A stretch of 11,703 bases of DNA, taken from the NCBI GenBank assembly GCA_019348305.1, contig JAHWJQ010000051.1, positions 1 to 11,703 on the forward strand, read 5' to 3'. The notes below the pieces were generated by a model. It made no database searches. It was not told the origin of the DNA and saw only the letters and a program-made list of their open reading frames with translations. This DNA is from Actinomycetota bacterium. Its GTDB lineage: Bacteria; Actinomycetota; Acidimicrobiia; Acidimicrobiales; CADCTF01. How positions within the stretch are numbered: the first letter of the stretch is position 1; each line of letters begins with the position of its first letter. Below are positions 1 through 6,635 of this stretch, in pieces. The position numbers and the translations under genes were made by a program.

Positions 1-94
1 TCGACCACTCAGCAAGTGTCGACCAGTTCACCAACGACTCGAAGGCAACCTCTGGACTCGCGTGTATCTCGATTCCCCTCTTGATTTTGGCCAT
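1..94 (-). CDS. SRPBCC (START/Bet v 1-like) family protein, N-terminal fragment
   Basis: Only the first 31 codons lie in the window; the gene continues past the left edge. The ATG at 94-92 follows a near-perfect Shine-Dalgarno AAGGAGG (106-100) at 5 nt spacing, which makes the start secure despite the short length. The peptide begins MAKIKRGIEIHASPEVAFES and continues with VNWSTLAEWS. A basic start, a first beta strand of the form 'xxIxIxAsPexVFexlxxW' and a 'W..l.eW' motif is the usual opening of SRPBCC proteins (hydrophobic ligand-binding helix-grip fold, often called polyketide cyclase/coenzyme Q-binding-like). No ligand can be inferred. It lies 122 nt downstream of the DUF2231 gene on the same strand and is probably in the same transcript. 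The family call rests on recognition of about 30 residues. Confidence 0.72.
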   Translation of the reverse strand, partial: MAKIKRGIEIHASPEVAFESLVNWSTLAEWS

Positions 95-216
95 TGTGTC
101 CTCCTTGAGCTGCCGGGACATCCTCCATCACACTTGGTGCCTGTACCTCAGCTGCTTGCACTTCGCGTGGTGCAGCTGTCGCCGCCACAACGTGACATTG
201 CCAGCGGCCGGGCTCG

Positions 217-834
217 TCACCGCGCCAATGCACGCCCACCTTCGCTGGCGGGCCGGCCGGACAGCGAATGTGGAGAGTCGGCGTGGGCACCGTCGTCGAT
301 GCCGACCGCGTGGCGATCGACGAGCTCGCCCCCGAGCCAGCCGGTGACGGCAGCGAGGGCAACCCCGGCGAAGGACAATCCCAGGGCAAGCGCCTCTGGC
401 GTCGTCGGCTGGTCGCGGCGGAGCAGCCAGCTCGCCGCGAACAACGTCAGGACCACCACGTTGCCCACACCGTGGACGGCGCCCACCTTCTTGGCCCGCG
501 TGCCCTTGGGAATGGCGGTCCAGTCAACAAGCCCGGGCACCGCCGCCATGAGCCCACCGATGATTCCCGCCGCGATCATCCAGTAGGAGACGGTGGCGAA
601 CTCCTGGCTGTCCGTGATCAGGTGAACGATGTCGAAGATGACCGCGGTGGCCAGCAACCCCAAGGGAAACGGGATCAGTTGCTGATGCAGGGCGTGACCG
701 AGGAATTTGGCTCGACTCTCGACCGGAGCGGCAACCCTTGCAGCGGCGGTGGGTGTCGCCGCGTCGGACGGATTCTGTGGTTGCTGAGGCTGAGCCAGGC
801 TCTGCCCGTAACGAAACTGGTAGTCCTCTCCCAT
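217..834 (-). CDS. DUF2231 domain membrane protein
   Basis: A 205-residue integral membrane protein. After a soluble, Gln/Ala-rich N-terminus (about 1-40) comes the DUF2231 opening, GHALHQQLIPFPLGLL (46-61), a 'G.plH..l..fPlgl' motif. Four hydrophobic segments follow, at about 56-75, 84-108, 117-137 and 149-170, separated by short charged loops (WTAIPKGTRAKK). Helix 4 leads into GWLGGELVDRHAVGIDD (165-181), the family's 'GG.L.yrhGvGv' ending, then a polar tail. The ATG at 834-832 has a GGGAGGG Shine-Dalgarno just upstream. The biochemical role of DUF2231 is unknown; members often sit beside Rieske or cytochrome genes, and a redox or heme-related membrane function is sometimes suggested. A second DUF2231 gene lies at 5225-5796. 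The family call is firm; the function is not. Confidence 0.87.
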   Translation of the reverse strand: MGEDYQFRYGQSLAQPQQPQNPSDAATPTAAARVAAPVESRAKFLGHALHQQLIPFPLGLLATAVIFDIVHLITDSQEFATVSYWMIAAGIIGGLMAAVPGLVDWTAIPKGTRAKKVGAVHGVGNVVVLTLFAASWLLRRDQPTTPEALALGLSFAGVALAAVTGWLGGELVDRHAVGIDDGAHADSPHSLSGRPASEGGRALAR

Positions 835-934
835 CGTGCCCTCCCCGGTTGCCGACCGATGTGTTACAGCTTTCCAAGCTTGTCTACCGATGGCCAGAGC
901 CCCGCCTTGGCGCTCGTCACTTCAAGGCGACGAG

Positions 935-1213
935 TCACGGCGTCTCCGCCCCCGCTCCCGTGCGACGTTCCGTGGTTTCGTCGTCGTCTCCGGTGAGGGC
1001 GTCCTTCACCTTCCCGGCCGCCTGCTTGACCGCCGCCCCCGCCATCATGCTCTCGTCCAGATCCTCGGTGCCCCCGGGTGGAACGTCGAACAGCAGCCAC
1101 TCGCCGTAGGGGGCGGAGCGGCCAACGGCGTAGGCGGCCGTGCCCTCGGCCGTCGCCTTCCTCCCTCGTCGAGCCGCAGCGAGGCCGGGTTCCGATGCCG
1201 TGGTGACTACCAT
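935..1213 (-). CDS. Hypothetical small protein, 92 aa
   Basis: I do not recognise the family. Codon third positions are strongly G/C. The ATG at 1213-1211 has an AGAAGG Shine-Dalgarno about 6 nt upstream and lies about 30 nt below a convincing promoter (1249-1277), so a real gene is likely. The protein is soluble with no membrane segment. It has a basic N-terminal third (AARRGRKATAEG), a short hydrophobic core (YGEWLLFDVPPGG, about 36-48), a helical stretch VKQAAGKVKDALTGDDDE (about 62-79) and an acidic/Thr-rich tail. The AAGKVKDALTG portion resembles the repeat of CsbD-like stress proteins, but only over a dozen residues, so no family is assigned. It is the first gene of a leftward set with DUF2231 and SRPBCC proteins, 100 nt upstream of the DUF2231 gene. 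Confidence 0.6.
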   Translation of the reverse strand: MVVTTASEPGLAAARRGRKATAEGTAAYAVGRSAPYGEWLLFDVPPGGTEDLDESMMAGAAVKQAAGKVKDALTGDDDETTERRTGAGAETP

Positions 1214-1225
1214 CGTGTGCCTTCT

Positions 1226-1240
1226 CCGTCTAGGAGACGG
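1226..1240. promoter_or_regulatory. Perfect 15-nt palindrome, putative operator
   Basis: CCGTCT-agg-AGACGG has two perfect 6-bp arms around a 3-nt centre. It lies directly after the predicted start site of the leftward promoter at 1249-1277 and 12 nt before the ATG of the 92-aa gene. That position suits a repressor site covering the first transcribed bases. No poly-T follows, so a terminator is less likely. The cognate regulator is unknown. Confidence 0.45.
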
Positions 1241-1248
1241 GCGTGCTA

Positions 1249-1277
1249 ATGATAGAGAGTGTGTCCGCCAACGTCAA
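1249..1277 (-). promoter_or_regulatory. Sigma70-type promoter for the leftward 92-aa/DUF2231/SRPBCC genes
   Basis: Read on the minus strand, a -35 hexamer TTGACG (1277-1272, 5/6 to consensus) is followed by a 17-nt spacer and a -10 hexamer TATCAT (1254-1249, 5/6). Transcription would start near 1242 and give a leader of about 29 nt before the ATG at 1213. Matches this close are unlikely by chance in such GC-rich DNA. The site also lies in the first codons of the longest possible rightward ORF (from 1243), which argues that the rightward gene starts further downstream. Confidence 0.62.
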
Positions 1278-1413
1278 CGGCGCCGTGGACCGAGCCGCCG
1301 CTTCACCAAGGCGCGATGAGCTGGACCCATACGGCCGTGCGTTGTGGGAAAAAACTGAGGCCATGGACCGGGGCCACCTAGGCGAACGCCCGGCAGGGCG
1401 CTCGGCGTCCGCC

Positions 1414-1953
1414 GTGCGAGGAGATGGAGAGAGGGGCGTCGGGCGTTCTTCTTCGTCGGGAGCCGAGGTAAGGGACAATCTTCACCGCCGGACGGCGCCC
1501 TTTGTCGGCAGGCGCCGCCGGGTGGCGGCACTGTCGCTGGTGGCCGACGGCGCCATGGGCGCCATCGCTCCATGCCGCAACCGGCTCAACGGTGACCTGC
1601 CGGAGCCGCGGCCAGGCCCAGTTTATGCCAACCAGTCGAGCCATCCGGAGGAGACCTATCCGCTGTTGGAGACCCCGAGCGCGGCCGTAGGGCCGACCAG
1701 CTCCGTCGTCACGCTGCTGCTCGCATGGGCGGCGAGGGCGGCGGGTCGAGGAGCGGCCCCCGCTCCGCTGGCCATTGCGGCGAAGGCGGCCGGCGACGCC
1801 CTTGGGGGCGTTGTCGTGACCGACGGGCGGGCCTGGAAGCACCGACGCCTTGTCTCCTCGTGGCTCGTCGCCTCCGCCGCCAGCGTGGCCATCCCTGGGG
1901 TCGCGCCCGAAGCCCGGGCGCCGTTGCGCCAGCTCCGCTGGAACGGTCGCTAA
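1414..1953 (+). CDS. VKOR-like (vitamin K epoxide reductase family) membrane ORF lacking the CxxC, possibly degenerate
   Basis: The reading frame is open from 1243 to TAA 1951-1953, but only the part from about 1466 resembles a known family. RRRRVAALSLVADGAMGAIA, GDLPEPRPGPVYA, ETPSAAVGPTSSVVTLLLAW, PLAIAAKAAGDALGG and AWKHRRLVSSWLVAS follow the order of segments that I recall from small bacterial VKOR-family proteins (four hydrophobic helices). In those proteins the last helix carries a KHR..CSWC-type redox pair. Here codons 1852-1863 read Val-Ser-Ser-Trp, so both cysteines are missing and thiol-disulfide chemistry is not expected. The GTG at 1414 is one possible start (179 aa). The ATG at 1243 would overlap the opposite promoter and adds about 57 residues resembling nothing I know. 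The gene abuts the next one by 8 nt. It may be a decayed copy or a non-catalytic relative; homology is from memory. Confidence 0.5.
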   Translation: MRGDGERGVGRSSSSGAEVRDNLHRRTAPFVGRRRRVAALSLVADGAMGAIAPCRNRLNGDLPEPRPGPVYANQSSHPEETYPLLETPSAAVGPTSSVVTLLLAWAARAAGRGAAPAPLAIAAKAAGDALGGVVVTDGRAWKHRRLVSSWLVASAASVAIPGVAPEARAPLRQLRWNGR

Positions 1954-1961
1954 GAGGAGCG

Positions 1962-2438
1962 ATGGACTGGGTCGGGTGGGCGGTATTCGGTGTGATCGCC
2001 ACGTCGCTGCTCACCGGCGTGCTCATCATGGCCCAGTTGGCGGGACTCACCCGCCTCGATCTCCCGCTCATGCTGGGCACGCTGTTTGTCGCTGATCCCG
2101 ACCGCGCACGAGTCCTCGGGTTCTTCGTGCACCTCGGCTTCGGGCAGGTCTTTGCCTTCGGTTACGCGGCGTCGTTTGCCTTGCTCGACACGGCCACGTT
2201 GTGGCTAGGGGCGCTGCTCGGCGTGGCGCACGTCCTCGTGGCCGGGACCGTCCTCGTCCCCCTTCTGCCAGGCGTGCACCCCCGCATGGCCTCGGAGCGG
2301 GCCGGTCCCAGCCAGGGTCCCGTCCTCGAGCCGCCCGGACTGATGGCGATCAACTACGGCGCCTCGTCACCGGCGGTGGCCGCCGTAGCCCACATTGCCT
2401 ACGGGGCCCTGCTCGGCACCCTCCTCAGTGCCCAGTAG
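1962..2438 (+). CDS. Conserved multi-pass membrane protein, 158 aa
   Basis: The ATG at 1962 is chosen because GAGGAG (1954-1959) precedes it, only 8 nt after the stop of the VKOR-like ORF, and because an earlier in-frame start (1725) would run through that ORF. The product has hydrophobic segments at about 4-25, 52-75, 78-103 and 138-156. Between helices 3 and 4 lies a soluble loop with GVHPRMASE (104-112), LEPPG (122-126) and AINYG (129-133). This loop pattern recurs in a family of unnamed actinobacterial membrane proteins that I recognise but cannot name. No catalytic residues are evident. The short spacing suggests co-transcription with the VKOR-like ORF. The 3' end overlaps the convergent GH15 gene by 14 bp. 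Confidence 0.78.
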   Translation: MDWVGWAVFGVIATSLLTGVLIMAQLAGLTRLDLPLMLGTLFVADPDRARVLGFFVHLGFGQVFAFGYAASFALLDTATLWLGALLGVAHVLVAGTVLVPLLPGVHPRMASERAGPSQGPVLEPPGLMAINYGASSPAVAAVAHIAYGALLGTLLSAQ

Positions 2439-4197
2439 CGTCCTGCAGCGCCAGGGCGGCCTGCAACAAGGCGGCATGGGACAGCGCCTGGGGGTAGTTG
2501 CCGAGGAGCTCACCGCTGGCCGGGTCAACTTCTTCGGAAAGGAGCCCGAGCGGCGCCCCCACGGTGAGGAGCCTCTCGAAAAGCTCGTGCGCCTCGTCGC
2601 GGTGGCCGCACAGCGCCAGCGCCTGGACCATCCAGAACGACACGGGTAGGAACGCTCCCTCTCCGTTCGGCGCATGCCGATGGAAAAGGGGGCCGCCGGC
2701 GTGCAGCTCCCGCCGCACCGCGTCGACGGTGCCGACGACCCGTGGGGAGGTAGCCGGCTCCATACCGATGACCGGGAGAAGCAACAGCGCCCCGTCCAGC
2801 TCCGGCCGGTCGTACTCGCCGACGTAGGTCTGGCGTCGCGAGTCGAATCCCCGCTCCAGCACCTCGGCGTGGACGGCATTCTTCGCCGCCTCCCACCGCT
2901 GCAGCCGAGCTCCCTTCTCCCCCCGCTGGCGCCCGATCCGCTGGGCTCGGTCGAGAGCCAGCCAGGCGAACAGCTTGGAATGCACCCACTGGCGGGGTTC
3001 GCCGCGGGTCTCCCAGATCCCGTTACCCGGCTCCCGCCAGTGCCGGGCAACGTGGTCGGCCGAGCCTCGAAGCGCCCGCCACGTCTCCGGGAACAGCGGC
3101 TTGCTCTGGTCCGAGAGGATCGAGGCGGCATCGAGCACGAACCCGTACACGTCGAGTTGGTGTTGGCGGCCCACCACATTGCCGAAGCGAACCGGGCGAC
3201 TGTCGCGGTAACCGGGCCACTCCAGGGTCCACTCGTCGGGGACGGGGTTGCCGTAGAGGGTGAGCGCGGGCGGGAGCCGCGGGCGGTTGAGGCGGGTGGC
3301 GTGAAGCAGCCAGTAGAAGAACGCTTCGGCCTCATCGGAGCAGCCCAGGCCGAGGAAGGTGGCGATGCCGATGCTCGCGTCACGGGGCCAGGCGTAGCGG
3401 TAATCCCAGTTCCAGTCTCCTCCCGGCTTCTCTGGAAGCGACGACGTGGGCGCCGCGACGGGCGCCCCCGACGGCGAGTAGGTGAGCAGCTTGAGAGTGA
3501 TCAGACTGCGGATGACCTCGTCCCGCCGGGGGCCGTCGTAGCGCACGTTGGCGACCCATCCCCGCCACCAGCGCTCGGAGTCCTGCACCGCCTGCCAGCC
3601 GGCAGCCGGGGGGACGTAGATGAGGGGTTGGCGGTGGGCGGCAGTAAGGGTGATCGTCAGTGGCCGACCCGGCTCGAGCGCGACCCGGGCGTGTTCGCCG
3701 GGAACGATGCCGGCCCCGCCGTCACACACGGCGAGGGCAAGATCGCCCCATGAGGCCACCAACGCCTGCCCGCGCCGTGACCAGCGGGGGCGTTCGGCTC
3801 TGGAGCGGACCGGGTCGAGCATCACGTCCACCCCGGCTGGCCGGCCGTGGACCTCCACTCGGCGGACGAGCACGGTGGAAGGGAGCATGTGCCCGTGGGT
3901 CTCCGACACCATGGCATCCACGGCGATGAGCTCTGCGCCGTCGGTTCGCCATGCGGTCTCGAGCGTGGTGGCGCCCGGGTGGTAGCGGCGGCGCACCACC
4001 TCGTAGGGCTCGGCCGGCCCGACCCGAAAAATCCCCGCTTCGGGTCCGCCGATCAAGCGACCGAAGACCGGCTCGGCGTCGAAGCGGGGCAGGCAGAGCC
4101 AGTCGATAGCGCCGTCGGACGACACGAGCGCGGCCGTGCGGGTATCGCCGATGAGTGCGTAGTCCGAGATGGGCACTTCTTCGGTGAATGGCCTCAC
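2425..4197 (-). CDS. Glycoside hydrolase family 15 (glucoamylase/trehalase-like)
   Basis: A full-length 590-residue GH15 enzyme with no signal peptide, so cytoplasmic. It has the N-terminal beta-sandwich domain (SDYALIGDTRTAALVSSDGA at 11-30, then IDWLCLPRFD at 31-40) and the (alpha/alpha)6 catalytic domain (NWDYRYAWPRDAS at 263-275). The general acid is expected at Glu396 in NGIWETRG, and the general base at Glu555 in GLLSEEVDP. The GNYPQALSHAALLQAA ending (566-581) is typical. Bacterial members hydrolyse alpha-1,4/1,6-glucans or trehalose to glucose; the substrate cannot be chosen from sequence. The start is GTG (4197-4195) with a weak Shine-Dalgarno. An in-frame stop lies three codons upstream, so no longer version exists. 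The start overlaps the stop of a small upstream frame as GTGA, suggesting translational coupling. It is the last gene of the leftward train, after a decayed gpgS, and itself shows no lesion. Confidence 0.93.
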   Translation of the reverse strand: MRPFTEEVPISDYALIGDTRTAALVSSDGAIDWLCLPRFDAEPVFGRLIGGPEAGIFRVGPAEPYEVVRRRYHPGATTLETAWRTDGAELIAVDAMVSETHGHMLPSTVLVRRVEVHGRPAGVDVMLDPVRSRAERPRWSRRGQALVASWGDLALAVCDGGAGIVPGEHARVALEPGRPLTITLTAAHRQPLIYVPPAAGWQAVQDSERWWRGWVANVRYDGPRRDEVIRSLITLKLLTYSPSGAPVAAPTSSLPEKPGGDWNWDYRYAWPRDASIGIATFLGLGCSDEAEAFFYWLLHATRLNRPRLPPALTLYGNPVPDEWTLEWPGYRDSRPVRFGNVVGRQHQLDVYGFVLDAASILSDQSKPLFPETWRALRGSADHVARHWREPGNGIWETRGEPRQWVHSKLFAWLALDRAQRIGRQRGEKGARLQRWEAAKNAVHAEVLERGFDSRRQTYVGEYDRPELDGALLLLPVIGMEPATSPRVVGTVDAVRRELHAGGPLFHRHAPNGEGAFLPVSFWMVQALALCGHRDEAHELFERLLTVGAPLGLLSEEVDPASGELLGNYPQALSHAALLQAALALQDATGH

Positions 4198-4412
4198 CTC
4201 AGGTCACGGCCCCCGAAGAGGTACGGCGGCAGCGTCTTCTTCCACCCTGCTTGATGACCTGCGCTACGAGCGGCTCTCGTCTCGGGAGATGGCCGGAGCG
4301 CTGCCGGTCGGGCATCCGCGCTGGTCGTTGAAGACCCTGCAGAGCCATGGCCTCCCTGGTGGCACCTGGCTCGAACAGGTGGCTCCCCCCGGGGCCTCCC
4401 TTGGTCCTTCAT
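4194..4412 (-). CDS. Small uncertain ORF (72 aa) coupled to the GH15 start
   Basis: The ATG at 4412-4410 begins 1 nt after the stop that ends the readable gpgS C-terminus (4416-4414). Its TGA (4196-4194) overlaps the GH15 GTG in a GTGA junction. The product begins MKDQGRPRGEPPVRARC and ends GWKKTLPPYLFGGRDLR. The last 17 residues look protein-like (aromatic/Pro-rich, then charged), while the middle is Arg/Ala/Ser-rich and resembles nothing I know. It may be a real coupling ORF, or the 3' remnant of another gene that once stood between gpgS and GH15. The tight junctions on both sides are the only real support. Confidence 0.28.
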   Translation of the reverse strand: MKDQGRPRGEPPVRARCHQGGHGSAGSSTTSADARPAALRPSPETRAARSAGHQAGWKKTLPPYLFGGRDLR

Positions 4413-4413
4413 T

Positions 4414-5173
4414 TCACGCCCGACCACCGCAGGCCACGCTGAAGTCGGCACGTGCGAGCACCGCGTCGAGGACGGCGTCGGCGTGGGGTCGCAGGTCGCG
4501 CAGTAGGCGATTGCGGTGCATCCGTTCGCCAGCGCGATCTCAACTCCGTAGCCGTCGGCGACACGGTGCAACTGGTGAAGGCGGCATCTCGCTGCCATCG
4601 CCGAGGTTCACCTCGGATCCTGGTCTTCCTCGACGCCGACGTCATACCGGCGTCCGCTCCGAGGACGCCCCGGTCGGCGAGCACGGGGGCGAAGAGGGCC
4701 CGTGATGAACCCGGGGAACAGGTTGGTTCCTCATCGACGTCTACCGCCGCCGGGGTCCTCTGCCTCAGTGGCCGCAAGGGCGGTGGAAGCGGCGCAGCAG
4801 GGGGCGCCCCAGCGCTCGGCGCTCGAGGGTGTTGCTCTCGCTTCCCAGAACTCACCGCGGTGTGCCAGCTGGTGAGCGCTTGTCCCTTCCCCGGACCCGT
4901 CTCGCTCCTGACGACGGTGGCACCGGTAGTCCTCGCCCGGCTCCCGGTGGCGTCGGAGGACTCGTCGTCCACCTCCACCAGGTCGTCGACGAGACCGACG
5001 CGCTGGAGGCGTCGGGCCGCCGAGACCACGCCCCCGATGGTGGGGGCCTCGTTCCTCGCCGGGATGCACACCGCCAGTCGCCGGCCGGCCTTGAGTGCCA
5101 ACAGATCCTCGGCGGTTGCGGGGTCGCCACTGAAGCCCCTGATCACCGGGCGGGAGCACCCGATCAGGTTCAC
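4414..5173 (-). pseudogene. Decayed glucosyl-3-phosphoglycerate synthase-like GT2 glycosyltransferase
   Basis: GpgS transfers glucose from a nucleotide sugar to 3-phosphoglycerate, the first step to glucosylglycerate and related polysaccharides. The N-terminal frame (GTG at 5173) reads well: ALKAGRRLAVCIPARNEAPT (26-45), VDDESSDAT (68-76), GATVVRSETGPGKGQAL (84-100). About 40 low-complexity residues then separate GKGQAL from VDVDEEPTCSPG (144-155) and RALFAPVLADRG (158-169), where family members have under 20. The acceptor-site region after that is missing. The C-terminus appears in two other frames: ADGYGVEIAL (near 4550-4520), then MHRNRLLRDLRPHADAVLDA and VLARADF ending at TGA 4416-4414. 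This means an insertion, at least one large deletion, a deletion between GVEIAL and HRNR, and two frame changes. No active enzyme can be made. It lies 51 nt downstream of the DUF2231 gene and upstream of GH15. Confidence 0.82.
4601..4616. repeat. Short perfect hairpin inside the gpgS pseudogene
   Basis: CCGAGG-ttca-CCTCGG has a 6-bp perfect stem and a 4-nt loop. It sits at the point where the pseudogene changes from the ADRG segment to the DGYGVEIAL segment, next to a stretch that reads like a glycosyltransferase on the opposite strand. It could mark a rearrangement junction or be chance in GC-rich DNA. No T-run follows, so it is not a typical terminator. Confidence 0.35.
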
Positions 5174-5224
5174 CTGCGGTGGATGACCGCGACCACTGGA
5201 CGCCAGCGTGGTGGCAGCGGGAGG

Positions 5225-5796
5225 TCACTGCTTGAGCCGCCCTCCGGTGACGTCGAGCTCCGAGCGGTGCCAAGCCGGGTGGTCGCCGGAGGTCTCGACG
5301 TTGAACCCGTACTCGTACACGAGCGCGCCACCGTAGATGGCGCCGTAGCCCACGAGGGTTCCCACCAGGAGCGACAGCACCAGGGGCAGGGGCGGCGTGG
5401 AGCCGACGTCCCAGTCGGCGAGGCGGACCACGATGTCGACGATGACGAGGGCGGTGACGGTGACCATCACCGCCATGTGCCAGTTCGCCGTGCGCCAGGC
5501 CTGGGTGTGAGGCTCGGTCGACTTCCACCAGTCCCAGAACCCGGTCACTGCCGTGGGCAGCGACACCAGGGCTCCGGCGACGAGCACGTGGGTGGCCGAG
5601 ACGAAGAAGTCGCGACCGACCGTGGAATCCCCACCGCCCACAGCCGAGATCACGTCGAAGACCATGGCGAAGATGTAGGCGGCGACGGGAAGTCGGTGAG
5701 CGGTGGATGGAACGGCTTGCCGGCGAATCCCCGTGGCCCCTTGAACTTTCGCCCCTTCAGGGTCAGTGCCGGCCTGATCGAGAACAGACGTGCCAT
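5225..5796 (-). pseudogene. DUF2231 membrane protein gene with a one-base frameshift
   Basis: The true start is the ATG at 5796-5794, preceded by an excellent Shine-Dalgarno (GAGGAGGT, 5809-5802). The first 37 codons read MARLFSIRPALTLKGRKFKG, then FAGKPFHPPLTDFP, the expected DUF2231 opening ('kPfHPPLTdFPvaay'). At the GGG at 5687-5689 (CCC on the coding strand) the frame is lost. Restoring one base gives VAAYIFAMVFDVISAVGG and an unbroken frame to TGA 5227-5225, for 190 residues in all. The second part holds four membrane helices, TGFWDWWK between helices 2 and 3, and the ending YGGALVYEYGFNVE. One missing base in a C run is either a real recent inactivation or a sequencing error; everything else looks intact. 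An internal ATG (5665) could give a 146-aa truncated product. The gene lies 17 nt after folE, in the same operon. Its function is unknown. Confidence 0.85.
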
Positions 5797-5813
5797 GGTC
5801 TACCTCCTCTGCC

Positions 5814-6545
5814 TCAAGGCCCTGATCCCACGGCAGCCATCGAGAAGAACTCCTGGCGGGTGCGGGCGTCGCTGCGAAGGGTCCCTCTCAGGGCGGACGT
5901 CACCGTGGTGGAGCCGTGGGCCCGTACGCCTCGCAGGGTCATGCAGGTGTGGTCGGCTTCCACGATCACCCCCACGCCCTTGGGTCCGAGGTTGTTGCCC
6001 AACCAGTCGGCTACCTGGCAGGTCAAGCGTTCCTGGACCTGCAGGCGGCGGGCGAACAGCTCCACCACACGGGCGAGCTTGGACAGACCGAGGATCCGCT
6101 GGCCAGGCAGGTAGCCCACGTGGGCAATTCCCGTGAACGGCAGCAAATGGTGCTGGCACAGGGACCGCACCGGGATGGCCCTGGCCACCACCAGCTCGTC
6201 GTAGCCCTCGTCGTTGGGAAACGACGCAAGGTCGAACGGCTCGGGGGTGAGGAACTCGGCGTAGGCATCGGCCACCCGCCTCGGCGTCTCGCCCAGGTGC
6301 TCCGACGAGGGATCGGCCCCCAGGGCGACCAGCAGGTCGAACACCGCTCGCTGGGCAGCAGCGACGTCGACGGCGACGGTGGGTCGCGGCTCTTTGTGTG
6401 CGCCGCGCTCATGGGGCAGTGCCCCTATCCCTGCGGAAACTCGGGATCTCTGGTTGCCGTTACCGCTGGTGACGAACCTCTGGTCTTGTCGACCGGGCAT
6501 GCCTGCATCACAGCACCATCCGCTCTCTAATGTCAAGCTGTGCAT
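5814..6545 (-). CDS. folE: GTP cyclohydrolase I
   Basis: FolE converts GTP to 7,8-dihydroneopterin triphosphate, the entry to folate and tetrahydrobiopterin synthesis; it is a cytoplasmic decamer. The catalytic domain is complete: ALGADPSSEHLGETPRRVAD (74-93), the zinc/active-site motif SLCQHHLLPFTG (128-139; Cys130, His132, His133), HVGYLPGQRILGLSKLARVV (142-161), then ADHTCMTLRGVR (198-209; His199 and Cys201, the third zinc ligand) and the end TRQEFFSMA. The start is uncertain. The ATG at 6545 gives 243 residues, but the first 50 or so match nothing and have no good Shine-Dalgarno. A second in-frame ATG is at 6500. A better-looking N-terminus (MSAAH, ATG at 6412-6410) lies in the next frame and would join the domain only if one base were missing near the AAA at about 6395. 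The gene lies between the Rieske pseudogene and the DUF2231 gene, probably in one transcript. Confidence 0.93.
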   Translation of the reverse strand: MHSLTLESGWCCDAGMPGRQDQRFVTSGNGNQRSRVSAGIGALPHERGAHKEPRPTVAVDVAAAQRAVFDLLVALGADPSSEHLGETPRRVADAYAEFLTPEPFDLASFPNDEGYDELVVARAIPVRSLCQHHLLPFTGIAHVGYLPGQRILGLSKLARVVELFARRLQVQERLTCQVADWLGNNLGPKGVGVIVEADHTCMTLRGVRAHGSTTVTSALRGTLRSDARTRQEFFSMAAVGSGP

Positions 6546-6635
6546 GCGTTAGACGCCCCAGACGCCCCTGCTCCCGTCGCATGTGCCAGGGCGTCAGCGC
6601 CAAGCTGCGCCTAGGAGAGCCATAAGGCAACAAGC

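Noticed and set aside
1243..1413. Using ATG 1243 as the start of the VKOR-like ORF
   Set aside because: The region overlaps a strong opposite-strand promoter and the extra residues resemble no protein; kept only as an alternative.
1725..1961. N-terminal extension of the 158-aa membrane protein
   Set aside because: It would overlap the VKOR-like frame and yields an Arg/Gly-rich sequence. The ATG at 1962 has a Shine-Dalgarno and opens directly with a membrane helix.
2674..3753. 359-codon plus-strand frame opposite GH15
   Set aside because: Mirror frame of a complete GH15 gene with catalytic motifs; no domain in the plus-strand product.
4829..6136. 435-codon plus-strand frame across gpgS, DUF2231 and folE
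   Set aside because: It spans three recognisable minus-strand genes and its product has no motif or membrane pattern.
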